A DNA stretch of 64,000 bases from Tateyamaria omphalii. GTDB lineage: Bacteria; Pseudomonadota; Alphaproteobacteria; Rhodobacterales; Rhodobacteraceae. Under the pieces are notes generated by a model, which was given only the letters and a program-made list of their open reading frames with translations, did no database searches and was not told the origin of the DNA. The translations under genes and the position numbers were made by a program. The DNA is taken from positions 62,001 through 126,000 of the forward strand of contig NZ_JAHVHT010000003.1 in NCBI RefSeq assembly GCF_019802125.1, in the 5' to 3' direction. Every line of letters starts with the position of its first letter. Position 1 is the stretch's first letter. Positions 24,314 to 33,501 of this stretch are shown here, piece by piece.

Positions 24314-25169
24314 TGCTGGCCGCCCAATCCCAATACATCTCGCGCACCCGCCGGGTGATCGGGCCCACCTGATACGATGTGTCCTCAAAGGCTGACACCG
24401 GCGTGACCTTCATCATGTTGCCCGACATGAATACCTCGTCCGCGTCTTCGAAGTCGGCAAAGGACAGCACCTTTTCCACCACTTCGATCCCGTCGGCGCG
24501 CATGTTTTCCATATGCCGTGCGCGGGTGATCCCGGCCAGAAACGTGCCGTTGGGGATGGGCGTGAATGCAACACCGTCCTTGACCATGAACACGTTCGCG
24601 GTCGCAGTTTCCGCCACATTGCCCATCGCGTCAGCCACGAGCGCATTGCCGAAGCCGCGGGCGCGCACCTCGGCCAGCATTCGGGCGTTGTTGGGATACA
24701 GGCACCCGGCCTTTGCGTTGACCACGTTGTCTTCCAGCACCGGACGACGAAACCGCGTGCGCGCCAGCGTGGTCGAGGCACTTTCCGGGGCCATCGGGAT
24801 CTCTTCAAGGCTGATGGCAAAGCCGGTCGCACCCTCCTTTGGCACGATCCCCAATTCACCGCCATCCAGCGCCCAGTACATCGGCCGGATATACACCGCC
24901 TGATCGGGGCCATAGGCTGCCAGCCCCTCACGAACCATCGCCACCATCTCCCCGGTGCTGACCGTCGGGGTGATCATCAACGCCTCGGCGGACCGGTTCA
25001 CGCGGGCGCAATGCGCCTCAAGATCGGGCGCCAATCCGTTCACATAACGGGCACCATCGAACACGGTCGTGCCCAGCCAACTGCCGTGATCCGCGGCCCG
25101 CATGACGGCCACATCGGCATCGTGCCATGCACCCTCATAATAGGTGCGCACGTTTGTTCCGGTTGCCAT
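24306..25169 (-). CDS. Branched-chain amino acid aminotransferase-like class IV PLP enzyme
   Basis: 287 residues, fold type IV. Seen are TTVFDGARYVNG near residue 35, the PLP-Lys segment VVNAKAGCLYPNN (near residue 150), EETATANVF-like AETATANVFMVKDG, and the phosphate-binding loops GITRARHMENMR and SGNMMKVTPV. It fits an IlvE-like transaminase moving amino groups between branched-chain amino acids and 2-oxoglutarate. The shorter-than-IlvE length and sequence also fit a D-amino-acid or other class IV branch, so the substrate is provisional. Confidence 0.88.
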   Translation of the reverse strand: MATGTNVRTYYEGAWHDADVAVMRAADHGSWLGTTVFDGARYVNGLAPDLEAHCARVNRSAEALMITPTVSTGEMVAMVREGLAAYGPDQAVYIRPMYWALDGGELGIVPKEGATGFAISLEEIPMAPESASTTLARTRFRRPVLEDNVVNAKAGCLYPNNARMLAEVRARGFGNALVADAMGNVAETATANVFMVKDGVAFTPIPNGTFLAGITRARHMENMRADGIEVVEKVLSFADFEDADEVFMSGNMMKVTPVSAFEDTSYQVGPITRRVREMYWDWAASNG

Positions 25170-25229
25170 TGCTGTCCTCCCCTGACGTTCGGGCAGGCTA
25201 GCAGAGACAGGTCAAGGGTCCAGACCCTT

Positions 25230-25469
25230 TTACTTTGGCTCTTTGCGCAACTGGTAAACACCTTCGGGCAGGTCCAGGGCCGCGGCCAGATCACGGGCCT
25301 GTTCCGGCGACAATGTGATCTTGACCACGCTGTCGCTGCGGGGGTCGTACTGCTCGACCGTGATCACCTCGGCAAAGGCGTTTATGACCACGTCTTCCTG
25401 CAAGGGGGCCGCGCCATCGTCCACAAGCGCGATCACCGAGGCGTCGAATTCATGCTCGATTGTAAACAT
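25230..25469 (-). CDS. Small conserved acidic protein, 79 aa
   Basis: Residues run MFTIEHEFDASVIALVDDG to LPEGVYQLRKEPK. It is soluble, acidic and has no Cys. A SPEQARDLAAAL helix lies near the end. I do not recognise the family, though the sequence looks conserved rather than random and has normal codon use. It ends 60 bases upstream of the aminotransferase start and may be in the same transcript. Confidence 0.6.
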   Translation of the reverse strand: MFTIEHEFDASVIALVDDGAAPLQEDVVINAFAEVITVEQYDPRSDSVVKITLSPEQARDLAAALDLPEGVYQLRKEPK

Positions 25470-25589
25470 GCTGGAAACTTATTCCATACGCCAACCGTTG
25501 CATAGAGCACACGGCTGCGTGAACAGGGCTGGAAGCTGCCCTTGCGCATGATACAGTCTGGTGCGTCGTGACATGGAAAGGACGATGAT

Positions 25590-26315
25590 TTGATTTCTCG
25601 CCTCTTGGCCGCGCTGACGGCTCTGGCCTTTGTAGCTGCCTGTGATGATGTTGCTGTCACGTCTGCGCCAACGGATACGTCTGCGCCCACCGCAACGGTC
25701 GTGCCCGCCGACGTTCCTGATGAATTGCGGACCCGCCAGCAATCGGCCCGCGCCTTTGCGCAGGTTGTTCAAAGGGTTGAGCCGGTGGCCGAGCGTGAGT
25801 GCCGCGCGCGAAACCGCAACGTGAACTGCGATTTCAAGATCCTCGTGGATGACCGGGCTGGCGCGCCGTCGAATGCGTTCCAAACCCTTGATGACGAGGG
25901 GCGACCGATTATCGTGTTTACCCAAGCCTTGATTGACGACGCGCGCAATGCGGACGAACTGGCCTTTGTGATGGGTCACGAGGCCGCTCACCATGTGCGC
26001 GGCCATATTGCCCGCCAGCGCGAGAATGCGGCTGCCGGGGCTGTGATTTTCGGCGGTCTGGCCTCTGCCATCGGTGGTGATCCGCAGGCGGCGCAGCGGA
26101 TCGGCGCTCAGGTCGGTGCGCGCACCTATTCCAAGGATTTTGAGCTCGAGGCGGATGCGCTGGGCACCATTCTGACCGCGCGGGCGGGGTATGATCCTGT
26201 ACGTGGATCCCAGTTCTTCAACCGTATCCCTGATCCAGGCGACCGCTTCCTTGGCACCCACCCGCCCAATGCGCAACGGCTTGAAATCGTGCGGCGGACG
26301 GCAGCGGGGCTTTAG
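25590..26315 (+). CDS. M48-family zinc metalloprotease, lipoprotein
   Basis: 241 residues from a TTG start with AAAGGAC about 9 bases upstream. The lipobox FVAAC puts the mature N-terminal Cys at residue 18. The zinc site is HEAAH at residues 130-134 with the third ligand Glu in FELEADALG near residue 187. It resembles BepA/LoiP-type periplasmic M48 proteases in outer-membrane quality control, without TPR repeats. The stop overlaps the convergent small membrane gene by 4 bases. Confidence 0.88.
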   Translation: MISRLLAALTALAFVAACDDVAVTSAPTDTSAPTATVVPADVPDELRTRQQSARAFAQVVQRVEPVAERECRARNRNVNCDFKILVDDRAGAPSNAFQTLDDEGRPIIVFTQALIDDARNADELAFVMGHEAAHHVRGHIARQRENAAAGAVIFGGLASAIGGDPQAAQRIGAQVGARTYSKDFELEADALGTILTARAGYDPVRGSQFFNRIPDPGDRFLGTHPPNAQRLEIVRRTAAGL

Positions 26316-26593
26316 GCCACGTTCCGGTCCGCGCGGCCCCGCAGCCGCACGACAATCCCGACGATGGACATGGCGACCCAGAAGATCTGGATGAGGGCCG
26401 AGGCCAGGTTGAAGCTCGACATCAGCCCCATCAGCACGCAGCTTGCTGCCAGCAGATTGATGCTGAAGTAAGTCAGGCAATCCCCGCTCAGGCACCGGGT
26501 GGTCAGCAGACCGTAATTGGTCACATATAGGCCGAAGCCCAGCATACCGATGAGCTCGTACAAGTGCAGCGTGTCCAGAAATGAATAGGTCAT
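26312..26593 (-). CDS. Small CBU_0592-like integral membrane protein
   Basis: 93 residues with three hydrophobic segments (about 12-32, 42-60 and 63-82). LYELIGMLGFGLYVTNYGLL and FNLASALIQIFWVAMSIVGI are the recognisable parts of the CBU_0592-type family. Two Cys in RCLSGDC precede the second segment. Function unknown. It overlaps the M48 gene tail by 4 bases. Confidence 0.7.
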   Translation of the reverse strand: MTYSFLDTLHLYELIGMLGFGLYVTNYGLLTTRCLSGDCLTYFSINLLAASCVLMGLMSSFNLASALIQIFWVAMSIVGIVVRLRGRADRNVA

Positions 26594-26649
26594 GGGAAAT
26601 ACCCCAGAGTGAATGCATTTGCTTTAAATCAATGGACGAGATCTAGCAC

Positions 26650-27036
26650 ATGCGGCCCCGTCTGTCGGGTCTGGGAAACCCGACCTTGAACCGGTTGGGC
26701 CACATTCTGTCGGACCGCGGCTCGAAATACGCCGTCTCGGGTTGTGCGGTCACATTGCGTGCCCAGATCGACGCTGCCCTCAAAACGCTCAAGCGGGACC
26801 GCGCCTATGCCAAGGCCACTCACAACACCTGGGGCGCGGTGCTGTCGCAGGGCGGCGCGATCAAGGGCGACGATGGTGAGGCCGGCGCGGGCATGGTCAT
26901 CCTGCGGATGCTCGAACGCGAAGGGTTATCCGACCACCTGGTCATCGTGACCCGTTGGTATGGCGGCAAACACCTGGGCGGGGACCGTTTTCGCCACGTC
27001 CAGACCTGCGTGCGCGCCTATCTCGACCAGATTTGA
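26650..27036 (+). CDS. YigZ/IMPACT (UPF0029) family domain protein
   Basis: 128 residues from the ATG at 26650. The UPF0029 core is clear: SDRGSKYAVSGCAV, AYAKATHNTWGAVL, GDDGEAGAGMVILRMLE and VTRWYGGKHLGGDRF. It is shorter than E. coli YigZ (about 200 aa) and lacks the C-terminal DUF1949 domain. The family is linked to IMPACT, a translation-control protein, but bacterial function is unclear. It is transcribed with or just ahead of the DUF6455 gene. Confidence 0.88.
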   Translation: MRPRLSGLGNPTLNRLGHILSDRGSKYAVSGCAVTLRAQIDAALKTLKRDRAYAKATHNTWGAVLSQGGAIKGDDGEAGAGMVILRMLEREGLSDHLVIVTRWYGGKHLGGDRFRHVQTCVRAYLDQI

Positions 27037-27110
27037 CCTGGATCAATGTTGGGCAGCGGCCCGGTCCGGCACAGTCACGTCATCCTTACTCACTCGAAAG
27101 GACGACCCAA

Positions 27111-27371
27111 ATGACCGATGCCCGCCTCAAGACCCACGCCGATCTTGTCGACCGCATGGCCACCGCCCGCGGGGTCGACCTCGAAGAAGCCGCCTTGCGC
27201 GCCCATCTCACGCCCTCCGACATTTCGGATATTGTCCTGAACTGCGTGGGCTGCACCAAGCCCGATGCCTGTGAAAAGTGGCTCCGGACGCAGCAGGGGA
27301 CCGTTTCGGAAACCCCCGGCTACTGCCGCAACGCCGATGTGTTTGCCGACCTGGCCAAACGCTCAAACTGA
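27111..27371 (+). CDS. DUF6455-like small protein
   Basis: 86 residues from the ATG at 27111, with AAAGGACG 8 bases upstream. Conserved Cys occur in NCVGCTKPDACEKW and near the end (PGYCRNADVFADL). Four Cys in this pattern suggest a metal- or cluster-binding helical protein. I recall this pattern as DUF6455, common in Rhodobacterales; function unknown. The last nine bases overlap the convergent hemolysin III-like gene. Confidence 0.7.
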   Translation: MTDARLKTHADLVDRMATARGVDLEEAALRAHLTPSDISDIVLNCVGCTKPDACEKWLRTQQGTVSETPGYCRNADVFADLAKRSN

Positions 27372-27995
27372 CACGCCCAACGCCACCGCAGCAAAGAAAC
27401 AGGCCGACGCGGCCAGCACGAAACTGTGCCAGATGGCATTCTGGAACCGCAGCGCCTTGGCCGCATAAAAAACTGTGCCGAGGGAATAGAGGCCCCCGCC
27501 CGCAACGATCAGCGCGGTGGACGCACCAGGCAATGCCTGCCACATCGGCCAGATCAGCAACACGCTCGCCCAGCCCATCGCCAGGTACAGCGCCAGCGAT
27601 CCCCGCGCATCCGTTGCCCAAAAGCTCAACTTCGCCACAGCGCCGATCAGCGCAACAACCCAGACGGCTGCCAACACCACATAAGCAAAGGCGGAGCCGA
27701 TCAGCACCACCAGTGGCGTGTAAGTGCCCGCAATCTTGAGGTAAATCGCCGCGTGATCAATCCGGTGAAAGACGGGGCGTGACGCCTCCCACGGCAGCAG
27801 GTGATAGAGCGCCGAAGCCAGCAATGCAAACACGGCAAGTGCCGCATAAACACTGGTCGCAGCGATCTGCGCGGCGCCTTGCGTCTGCGCCACATGCACG
27901 ATCAGCATGGCGGCACCGGTGACCCCGGCGCCCAGGCCCAGCATATGCACCGACGCATCGGCAAGGGTTTCACGAACAGAATACGGATAAGGCAT
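27363..27995 (-). CDS. Hemolysin III / YqfA (PAQR) family membrane protein
   Basis: 210 residues from the ATG at 27995; a GTG two codons upstream is possible. It has about seven membrane segments. Family motifs are SALYHLLPW (near residue 68), RIDHAAIYLKIAGTYTP (near 85) and, in the last segment, AIWHSFVLAASACF. The conserved His and Asp form a metal site like that of adiponectin receptors. The bacterial role is in membrane homeostasis; haemolytic activity is not established for most members. Confidence 0.92.
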   Translation of the reverse strand: MPYPYSVRETLADASVHMLGLGAGVTGAAMLIVHVAQTQGAAQIAATSVYAALAVFALLASALYHLLPWEASRPVFHRIDHAAIYLKIAGTYTPLVVLIGSAFAYVVLAAVWVVALIGAVAKLSFWATDARGSLALYLAMGWASVLLIWPMWQALPGASTALIVAGGGLYSLGTVFYAAKALRFQNAIWHSFVLAASACFFAAVALGVSV

Positions 27996-28041
27996 GGACA
28001 CACCCTGACGGCCGGTACGCCGTCAGTCTACGCACAAATCC

Positions 28042-28425
28042 TCACGAAGAGGTTGACGTAACTGCCCTTTGGCGGCGCAGGTGCCAGCGATAGATGGACG
28101 GTGCAAGCACGTGATCATAGGTCTTGGACGCCAGCCAATGCAGCCCCGGCAGCGCCACGATGCGCGCCAGCCAGCGATAGCGCGGCATATCCTGCCATAA
28201 CACGATGAAGGCGGGGATGCCGGAATACATCTGCCCGTCCTTCAGGACATACAGCCGCCGCGCGGCCTCGTCCCGGCTCAACCCCCAATCGGCCATCTCG
28301 GCCCGGTTCAAGTCCTCAAAACGAATGGGCAGCGCGCGATCGCCGCTATACTTGGCATAGTGGCTGATCTCGAAATTGCAGATCGGGCAGTCGGCATTGT
28401 ACAGAACGCGGGTGTCTTCAGTCAT
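28042..28425 (-). CDS. DCC-family (DUF393) thiol-disulfide oxidoreductase
   Basis: 127 residues. The N-terminal DxxCPxC motif is in YNADCPICNFEI (residues 9-20), the hallmark of DCC proteins with a thioredoxin-like fold. The rest is a helical domain ending LAPSIYRWHLRRQRA. Possible redox role; partner unknown. Confidence 0.9.
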   Translation of the reverse strand: MTEDTRVLYNADCPICNFEISHYAKYSGDRALPIRFEDLNRAEMADWGLSRDEAARRLYVLKDGQMYSGIPAFIVLWQDMPRYRWLARIVALPGLHWLASKTYDHVLAPSIYRWHLRRQRAVTSTSS

Positions 28426-28477
28426 ACCCTAAAGATAAGGGGACAAAGCCCGGTGCCCACGGACAAACCGCCGCATC

Positions 28478-28825
28478 TCAGCGCGGTTTGTTTCCATCAA
28501 TCCAGCGGGACATCATCACCTTGTCCTTGAAACACTCTGCTGGAATCTGGCGACGCTTCAGGCGCGCAATACGTTCTGCAAACTGCACCTGTTTGGCACT
28601 GGGATAGGCGGCAAATCGGCCCCCGGGGCCTTTTGTCTTCGCCTGATCAATCCACGCCGACAGTCCGGCCTTATCAGCAAACAGCGCCGTGGGCACGTCA
28701 CGCCCGGTTTTCATCGCCAACGTGCGTGCGTAGGCAATCTGCTTCTCGGTCGCAGGTTGCGTATCGAGGGGCAGGGCGGTCTGCACCGGTTCGAACAAAC
28801 CGGGAAGCGTGGGATGGATCGACAT
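28478..28825 (-). CDS. Unknown 115-aa protein with two tandem motif repeats, behind a LexA-like box
   Basis: After a proline-rich start, two similar units follow: ATEKQIAYARTLAMKTGRDV...LSAWIDQ (residues about 25-62) and SAKQVQFAERIARLKRRQIP...MSRWIDG (about 75-112). Each has a Lys-Gln helix, an Ala-Arg stretch and a terminal W-I-D. The units resemble DUF3072-like motifs, but I am not sure. Basic residues suggest nucleic-acid binding. The upstream region has a promoter overlapped by GTTC-N7-GTTC, the alphaproteobacterial LexA motif, so an SOS role is inferred. Confidence 0.7.
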   Translation of the reverse strand: MSIHPTLPGLFEPVQTALPLDTQPATEKQIAYARTLAMKTGRDVPTALFADKAGLSAWIDQAKTKGPGGRFAAYPSAKQVQFAERIARLKRRQIPAECFKDKVMMSRWIDGNKPR

Positions 28826-28829
28826 GGCT

Positions 28830-28878
28830 GTTCTCCTATCGCGGAGAACAAATATAGAACATTTGAGTCAAATTGCAA
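28830..28878 (-). promoter_or_regulatory. Promoter with LexA-type SOS box and a hairpin at the ribosome site
   Basis: On the minus strand: -35 TTGCAA (28878-28873), a 16-base spacer, -10 TATATT (28856-28851). The box GTTCTATATTTGTTC (28860-28846) covers the -10 element, matching GTTC-N7-GTTC bound by LexA in alphaproteobacteria. Then GTTCTCC/GGAGAAC (28849-28843 and 28836-28830) can pair and would include the GGAGAA ribosome site of the next gene. Confidence 0.6.
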
Positions 28879-28946
28879 CCATGGCGCACAATCAGGTGCG
28901 CCCTAAGCGTGCCAAGTCATTGTAAAGTATGAGTAGGTGCAGACAG

Positions 28947-30338
28947 TCAGGCGGCTCCTGCTCCGCCTTGCACCAGCTTGCCCCACAAGTCGTAATCGCT
29001 CGCCTCGTCCACCTCGACTGTGACGATGTCACCGGGGGTCAACGCTTCAAACCCTTCATCAATGAACAGATTGCCATCGATTTCCGGCGCATCCGCTTTG
29101 GTTCGGCAGGTTGCTGCCTCGTCATCGACCTCGTCTACGATCACGTCTATCCGCTGACCCACCTTGGCGGCCAGCTTCGCCTCGGAAATAGCGGCCGCTT
29201 TCTCCATGAACCGCTCCCATCGCTCCTGTTTGATCTCGGGCGCCACGTGATCGGGCAGCGCATTTGACCGCGCGCCATCCACATTCTCGTATTGGAAGCA
29301 CCCAACCCGATCCAGCTGCGCCTCGTCCATCCAGTCGAGCAGGGTCTGGAACTCGTCCTCCGTCTCGCCGGGGTATCCAACGATAAAGGTCGATCGCAGC
29401 GTGATCTCCGGGCAGATCGACCGCCATTCCGCGATCCGGTCCAGCGTCCGTTCTGCCGCGGCGGGCCGCGCCATGCGGCGCAGCGTGTCGGTGTGGGCAT
29501 GTTGGAAGGGAATGTCGAGATAGGGCAAGACCAGTCCCTCCGCCATCAACGGAATAAGCTCCCGCACATGTGGATAAGGGTAGACATAGTGCAGCCTTGT
29601 CCAAGCCCCCAATGACCCAAGATCGCGCGCGAGGTCAGTGATGTGCGCCCGGTGCCCGCGGTCTTCGGCATGTTTGATGTCCACGCCATAGGCCGAGGTG
29701 TCCTGAGAAATCACCAAAAGCTCTTTGACGCCTGCCTCAACCAGCTTTTCGGCCTCGCGCACGACCGCGTGGGCCGGACGCGACACAAGCCGCCCGCGCA
29801 TATCCGGGATGATGCAGAACTTGCACTTGTGATTGCAGCCCTCTGAAATCTTGAGGTAACTGAAATGCCGGGGCGTCAGGCTGACGCCGCTGGCAGGCAG
29901 CAGGTCGACAAACGGGTCCGGGTCCGGGGGCACCGCGGCATGTACCGCATCCAGCACCTGCTCGTATTGATGCGGCCCGGTCACCGCCAGCACCTTGGGA
30001 TGCGCACCGGTGATGTATTCCGGTTCCGCCCCCAGGCAGCCCGTGACAATCACCCGGCCATTTTCGTCCAACGCCTCGCCAATCGCCTCAAGGCTTTCGG
30101 CCTTGGCGCTGTCCAGAAACCCACATGTGTTCACGATCACCGCGTCGGCGCCAGCGTAATCCGGAGATACCCCGTAACCTTCGGCGCGCAACCGGGTCAG
30201 GATGCGTTCGCTGTCGACCAGCGCTTTGGGGCAGCCGAGGGATACCATGCCGATAGTCGGCTGGCCCGGACGGCGGGTGCCGTCCAGCGAGGCTTTGGGG
30301 GCGAGATCGGGGCGCAGGTCGGGCGGGTTCTGGCTCAT
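28947..30338 (-). CDS. rimO: Ribosomal protein S12 methylthiotransferase (radical SAM)
   Basis: 463 residues from the ATG at 30338, with GAGG just upstream. The N-terminal UPF0004 domain has [15 protein letters not shown] and [12 protein letters not shown], with a third Cys in [11 protein letters not shown]. The radical SAM motif CX3CX2C is in [10 protein letters not shown] near residue 160. A C-terminal TRAM domain ends the protein. It methylthiolates Asp88 of S12 using two 4Fe-4S clusters. MiaB is the other family branch, but [15 protein letters not shown] is RimO-type. Confidence 0.95.
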   Translation of the reverse strand: MSQNPPDLRPDLAPKASLDGTRRPGQPTIGMVSLGCPKALVDSERILTRLRAEGYGVSPDYAGADAVIVNTCGFLDSAKAESLEAIGEALDENGRVIVTGCLGAEPEYITGAHPKVLAVTGPHQYEQVLDAVHAAVPPDPDPFVDLLPASGVSLTPRHFSYLKISEGCNHKCKFCIIPDMRGRLVSRPAHAVVREAEKLVEAGVKELLVISQDTSAYGVDIKHAEDRGHRAHITDLARDLGSLGAWTRLHYVYPYPHVRELIPLMAEGLVLPYLDIPFQHAHTDTLRRMARPAAAERTLDRIAEWRSICPEITLRSTFIVGYPGETEDEFQTLLDWMDEAQLDRVGCFQYENVDGARSNALPDHVAPEIKQERWERFMEKAAAISEAKLAAKVGQRIDVIVDEVDDEAATCRTKADAPEIDGNLFIDEGFEALTPGDIVTVEVDEASDYDLWGKLVQGGAGAA

Positions 30339-30442
30339 GCTTCGCCTCATATGTGAAGTAGGAGGGCGGGAAAAGGGTTGGGATGGGATGACACGCTGCG
30401 TTAGGCTGACACCAACACGTCATCAGAACGGGAGCAGTCAAA

Positions 30443-32419
30443 ATGAAATGGATCATCCGCCTGATCGGGTTCGTCCTCGTCCTTGTGATCGTTGCGGTGG
30501 GCTCGCTGTTCCTGTTGCCCGCCGACCGCATCGGCGCTATCGCCGCGGATCAGATTCGCAAGGCGACGGGCCGCGATGTGACAATCACCGGTGTGTCCAT
30601 GACCCTTTGGCCGGTGTTGGGTGTGCGGGCCGACGCGCTTGAGGTGGGCAACGCGGAGTGGTCGGAACAAGGGCCAATGTTGACGGCCGAGAATGCCGCC
30701 ATCGGCGTGGATTTGATGGCCTATATCCGCGACCGCGAAATCCGGATCACCAATGTCGAGGCAACGCGACCCACGATCCGCTTGGAAAGCCGCGCAGATG
30801 GCCGGGCAAGCTGGGTTTTCACCGATGCAAGCGGCGAAGCGCAGATCGAGGCCGAAACGCCTGCACCAGCGGCCGCCAGTACATCACAGGCGCTGTCTAT
30901 CCAGAAGGTTGAGGTTACGGATGCAACGCTGATCTACGACGCCGAAGGATCGGATCTCGTCTCTTACTCCGGGGTAGATCTGAGCCTCGACTGGCCCGAG
31001 CGCTTGGGTCCTGCAACGATAGAGGCAACGCTCCGCCCCGCAGGGACAGAGGTGGAGATCGATGCCTCAATAGGTGGGTTTGCCGGTTTCATTACAGGTC
31101 AGGTACAGCCGATCAACGTCACGGTCGACGCGGGCGGCGGGCGTGTCACGTTAGATGGCCGCGCGAGCACCACGGGAGATGTCGCCGGTGCTCTCATGTT
31201 GAACTTGCCGAACACCGACGCATTCATGTCGGCCCTTGGTCTGCCCGCTCCTGGCCTGCCACCTAAGCTGGGGCAGGCTGTCGATATGTCGACGCAGTTG
31301 ACGCTCACCGCTGACCGCCGTCTGTCATTGCGCGAGTTGCGCGCGGATCTTGGTGGGAACGCATTGAGCGGAGCGGCGGATATCAGTCTGAACGGAACAC
31401 CCGTCGTGAACGCGCAGTTCAACGCCGGTGCGCTTGATTTGCGCAGCGCCACCGGAGCTGCACCTTCGGGCGGCGCTGCGACAGGTGCGGGGGGCGCAAC
31501 ACCGGCTCCGGCCGGTAACGGTTGGCCGAAAGAGACGATTGATGCAAGCGGCCTCGCTGCGTTCAACGGAGAGATTGCCCTCACCGCGTCTTCCATCGAC
31601 CTTGGCCAGTTCAAGCTGGGCCAGACCCGGACGCTTTTGCGCAATGACAACAGCAGGATGGTATTTGAACTGCGCGAAGTAGCCGCCTATGGCGGGACGC
31701 TTGTTGGCCAATTTGTCGTCAACAATCGCTCGGGTCTGAGTGTTGGGGGCAACATGAATATGCAGGGGCTGTCTCTTCAGCCCTTCCTGCGCGATGCAGC
31801 AGACCTGCAGATGCTGACAGGCAAGGCCAACATGGACCTCAAATTCCTTGGTGTCGGTCAGAGTGTCGACGCCATCATGAAGTCACTGTCGGGCAATGGT
31901 TCTTTTGCAGTGGCGCAAGGCACCATAGAAGGGATTGACCTGGATGGTCTGCTCAAGTTCGGGCGAGGCAATGGTCGCACGACTGTCTTCGATGCGATGA
32001 GCGCAAGTTACCGCATGGAAGGTGGCAACCTTTTCAATGATGACCTTCTGGTGGTGCTGCGCAGTTTCGAAGCCCGCGGGAACGGCCGCATCGGGCTGGG
32101 AGCGCAGGACATCGACTATCTGTTCACACCGACCGCGATCAAGGGGGATGATGGCCCCGACCTGGCGATCCCGGTCCGCATTCGTGGACCCTGGTCTGAC
32201 CCGAAAATCCTGCCAGACCTGGATGCTGCGATTGACCTGCGATTGGATGAGAAGCTGGAAGCAGAGAAGGAGGCGCTAAAGGCGAAGGCCGAGCAGCGGG
32301 TGCGAGAAAAGGTAACCAAGGAATTGGGCGTGACAGACGAAGGTCAGAACCTGGAAGATGCAGCCAAGCAGAAGCTGGAGGACGAGGTGAAGAAAGGTTT
32401 GCGGAGCTTGTTCGACTGA
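30443..32419 (+). CDS. AsmA family protein
   Basis: 658 residues: an N-terminal membrane anchor (about 5-28), then ADQIRKATGRDVTITGVSMT near residue 35 as in AsmA, a long beta-rich region, and a C-terminal AsmA_2-like part with MQGLSLQPFLRDAADLQMLTGKANMDL. It ends in a highly charged coiled-coil-like Lys/Glu tail. Family members are large periplasmic bridge-like proteins in lipid transport or outer membrane assembly. It is divergent from rimO with a 104-base gap. Confidence 0.9.
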   Translation: MKWIIRLIGFVLVLVIVAVGSLFLLPADRIGAIAADQIRKATGRDVTITGVSMTLWPVLGVRADALEVGNAEWSEQGPMLTAENAAIGVDLMAYIRDREIRITNVEATRPTIRLESRADGRASWVFTDASGEAQIEAETPAPAAASTSQALSIQKVEVTDATLIYDAEGSDLVSYSGVDLSLDWPERLGPATIEATLRPAGTEVEIDASIGGFAGFITGQVQPINVTVDAGGGRVTLDGRASTTGDVAGALMLNLPNTDAFMSALGLPAPGLPPKLGQAVDMSTQLTLTADRRLSLRELRADLGGNALSGAADISLNGTPVVNAQFNAGALDLRSATGAAPSGGAATGAGGATPAPAGNGWPKETIDASGLAAFNGEIALTASSIDLGQFKLGQTRTLLRNDNSRMVFELREVAAYGGTLVGQFVVNNRSGLSVGGNMNMQGLSLQPFLRDAADLQMLTGKANMDLKFLGVGQSVDAIMKSLSGNGSFAVAQGTIEGIDLDGLLKFGRGNGRTTVFDAMSASYRMEGGNLFNDDLLVVLRSFEARGNGRIGLGAQDIDYLFTPTAIKGDDGPDLAIPVRIRGPWSDPKILPDLDAAIDLRLDEKLEAEKEALKAKAEQRVREKVTKELGVTDEGQNLEDAAKQKLEDEVKKGLRSLFD

Positions 32420-32526
32420 GGCCCAGGCTTTCAAACCAAAGCTATGCGCACTTGAGCGAATTGTTGGACGTCTTGGGTTCGGATTGCTGAAACGAAGGCG
32501 TCAAGCGGACCTGCAGGTGCAATCAG

Positions 32527-33441
32527 CTAAACTCTGGACTTTTTGGCATCAGCGGCCCAGTTTGATGCCAAGGGCGATTTGCGTTTGAGCGCGCCGCTCA
32601 GATGTTTTCGCATCTTGTGCGACGCATCTAGGTTTTCCCCCGCTTCGACCAGGTCAAGAATCTCAAGGTGCTCCGTGCACTGTTCCACAAGTCGGTCATG
32701 GTTCACCTCGGCTCTATATTCCATGAGGCGCCGCATCCGGTTCACCCTTTGCAGGGCCATGAGAAAGAATGGATTCCCGGACAGCTTGATCAGCTCTTCG
32801 TGAAAGATCGCCCCGTTTGCGAGCAAGGATTCGGCCGGTACGGTGTTGAAGTCCATGTCCAGCATCCCTTCTTGGATGCGCCGTTGTTCGGTCAGGATTC
32901 CGCGGTCCAGTTCGAAGGATGGTTCCAGCATGGCGGCTGGCTCAATCGCCATACGGAAGCGGTAAATTTCGTCGAATGCTTCTGGCGTGTTTGCGACCGG
33001 CAGGAAACGCCAGCCGTATCCTTCTTTCCGTTCGACCCATCCCTCACGGGCAGCGCGCACGAGTACCTCGCTGAGCCTCGCCTTGGTCCAGCCGTAGTGC
33101 TGACGCAAGAAATGCTCGGTGACTTCTTCCGGCAGATGGTTGATCAGCCAGTCTTCGGCCAGGCGGTGATAATCATCTTCGGCCGAGTCCGGCTGGGCAT
33201 CGAGCGCTTCACTCATCGCTTCAGCATCCGTTTCCGCAACGAAAAAGCCGCGGTTCTCCTGTCGGATCAGGAAGCCACCTTCCTCCAGAAGCCCCATTGC
33301 TTCGCGGATCGGAGTACGGGACACGCCATAGCGATCCGCCAATTGCTGCGCGCCAAGGTGCTGCCCCGCTGAAATGCTGCCGGCCGCTATGTCCTGCAGC
33401 AGGCGTTTCGAGATCCGTTGGGCCAGATCACTTGTGCGCAT
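32527..33441 (-). CDS. GntR/FCD-family regulator with an extra winged-helix-like segment
   Basis: 304 residues. A GntR winged helix is at residues 10-72 (QQLADRYGVSRTPIREAMGL). Residues 85-150 are a second winged-helix-like unit (HFLRQHYGWTKARLSEVLVR, then EGWVERKEGYGWRFLP). An FCD ligand domain follows (about 160-285) with the metal-type His in IFHEELIKLSGNPFF, EHLEILDLVEAGE and SHKMRKHL. Usual FCD regulators are about 220-250 residues, so this is larger by one domain. It lies just downstream of tctA on the same strand and probably controls the adjacent transport and catabolic genes. Confidence 0.85.
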   Translation of the reverse strand: MRTSDLAQRISKRLLQDIAAGSISAGQHLGAQQLADRYGVSRTPIREAMGLLEEGGFLIRQENRGFFVAETDAEAMSEALDAQPDSAEDDYHRLAEDWLINHLPEEVTEHFLRQHYGWTKARLSEVLVRAAREGWVERKEGYGWRFLPVANTPEAFDEIYRFRMAIEPAAMLEPSFELDRGILTEQRRIQEGMLDMDFNTVPAESLLANGAIFHEELIKLSGNPFFLMALQRVNRMRRLMEYRAEVNHDRLVEQCTEHLEILDLVEAGENLDASHKMRKHLSGALKRKSPLASNWAADAKKSRV

Positions 33442-33501
33442 GTTGAGGTGCCTTCTCTACCTATCACTCGATGGGCGGCCTTGCGCCCGCCAAGATCAAG
33501 A

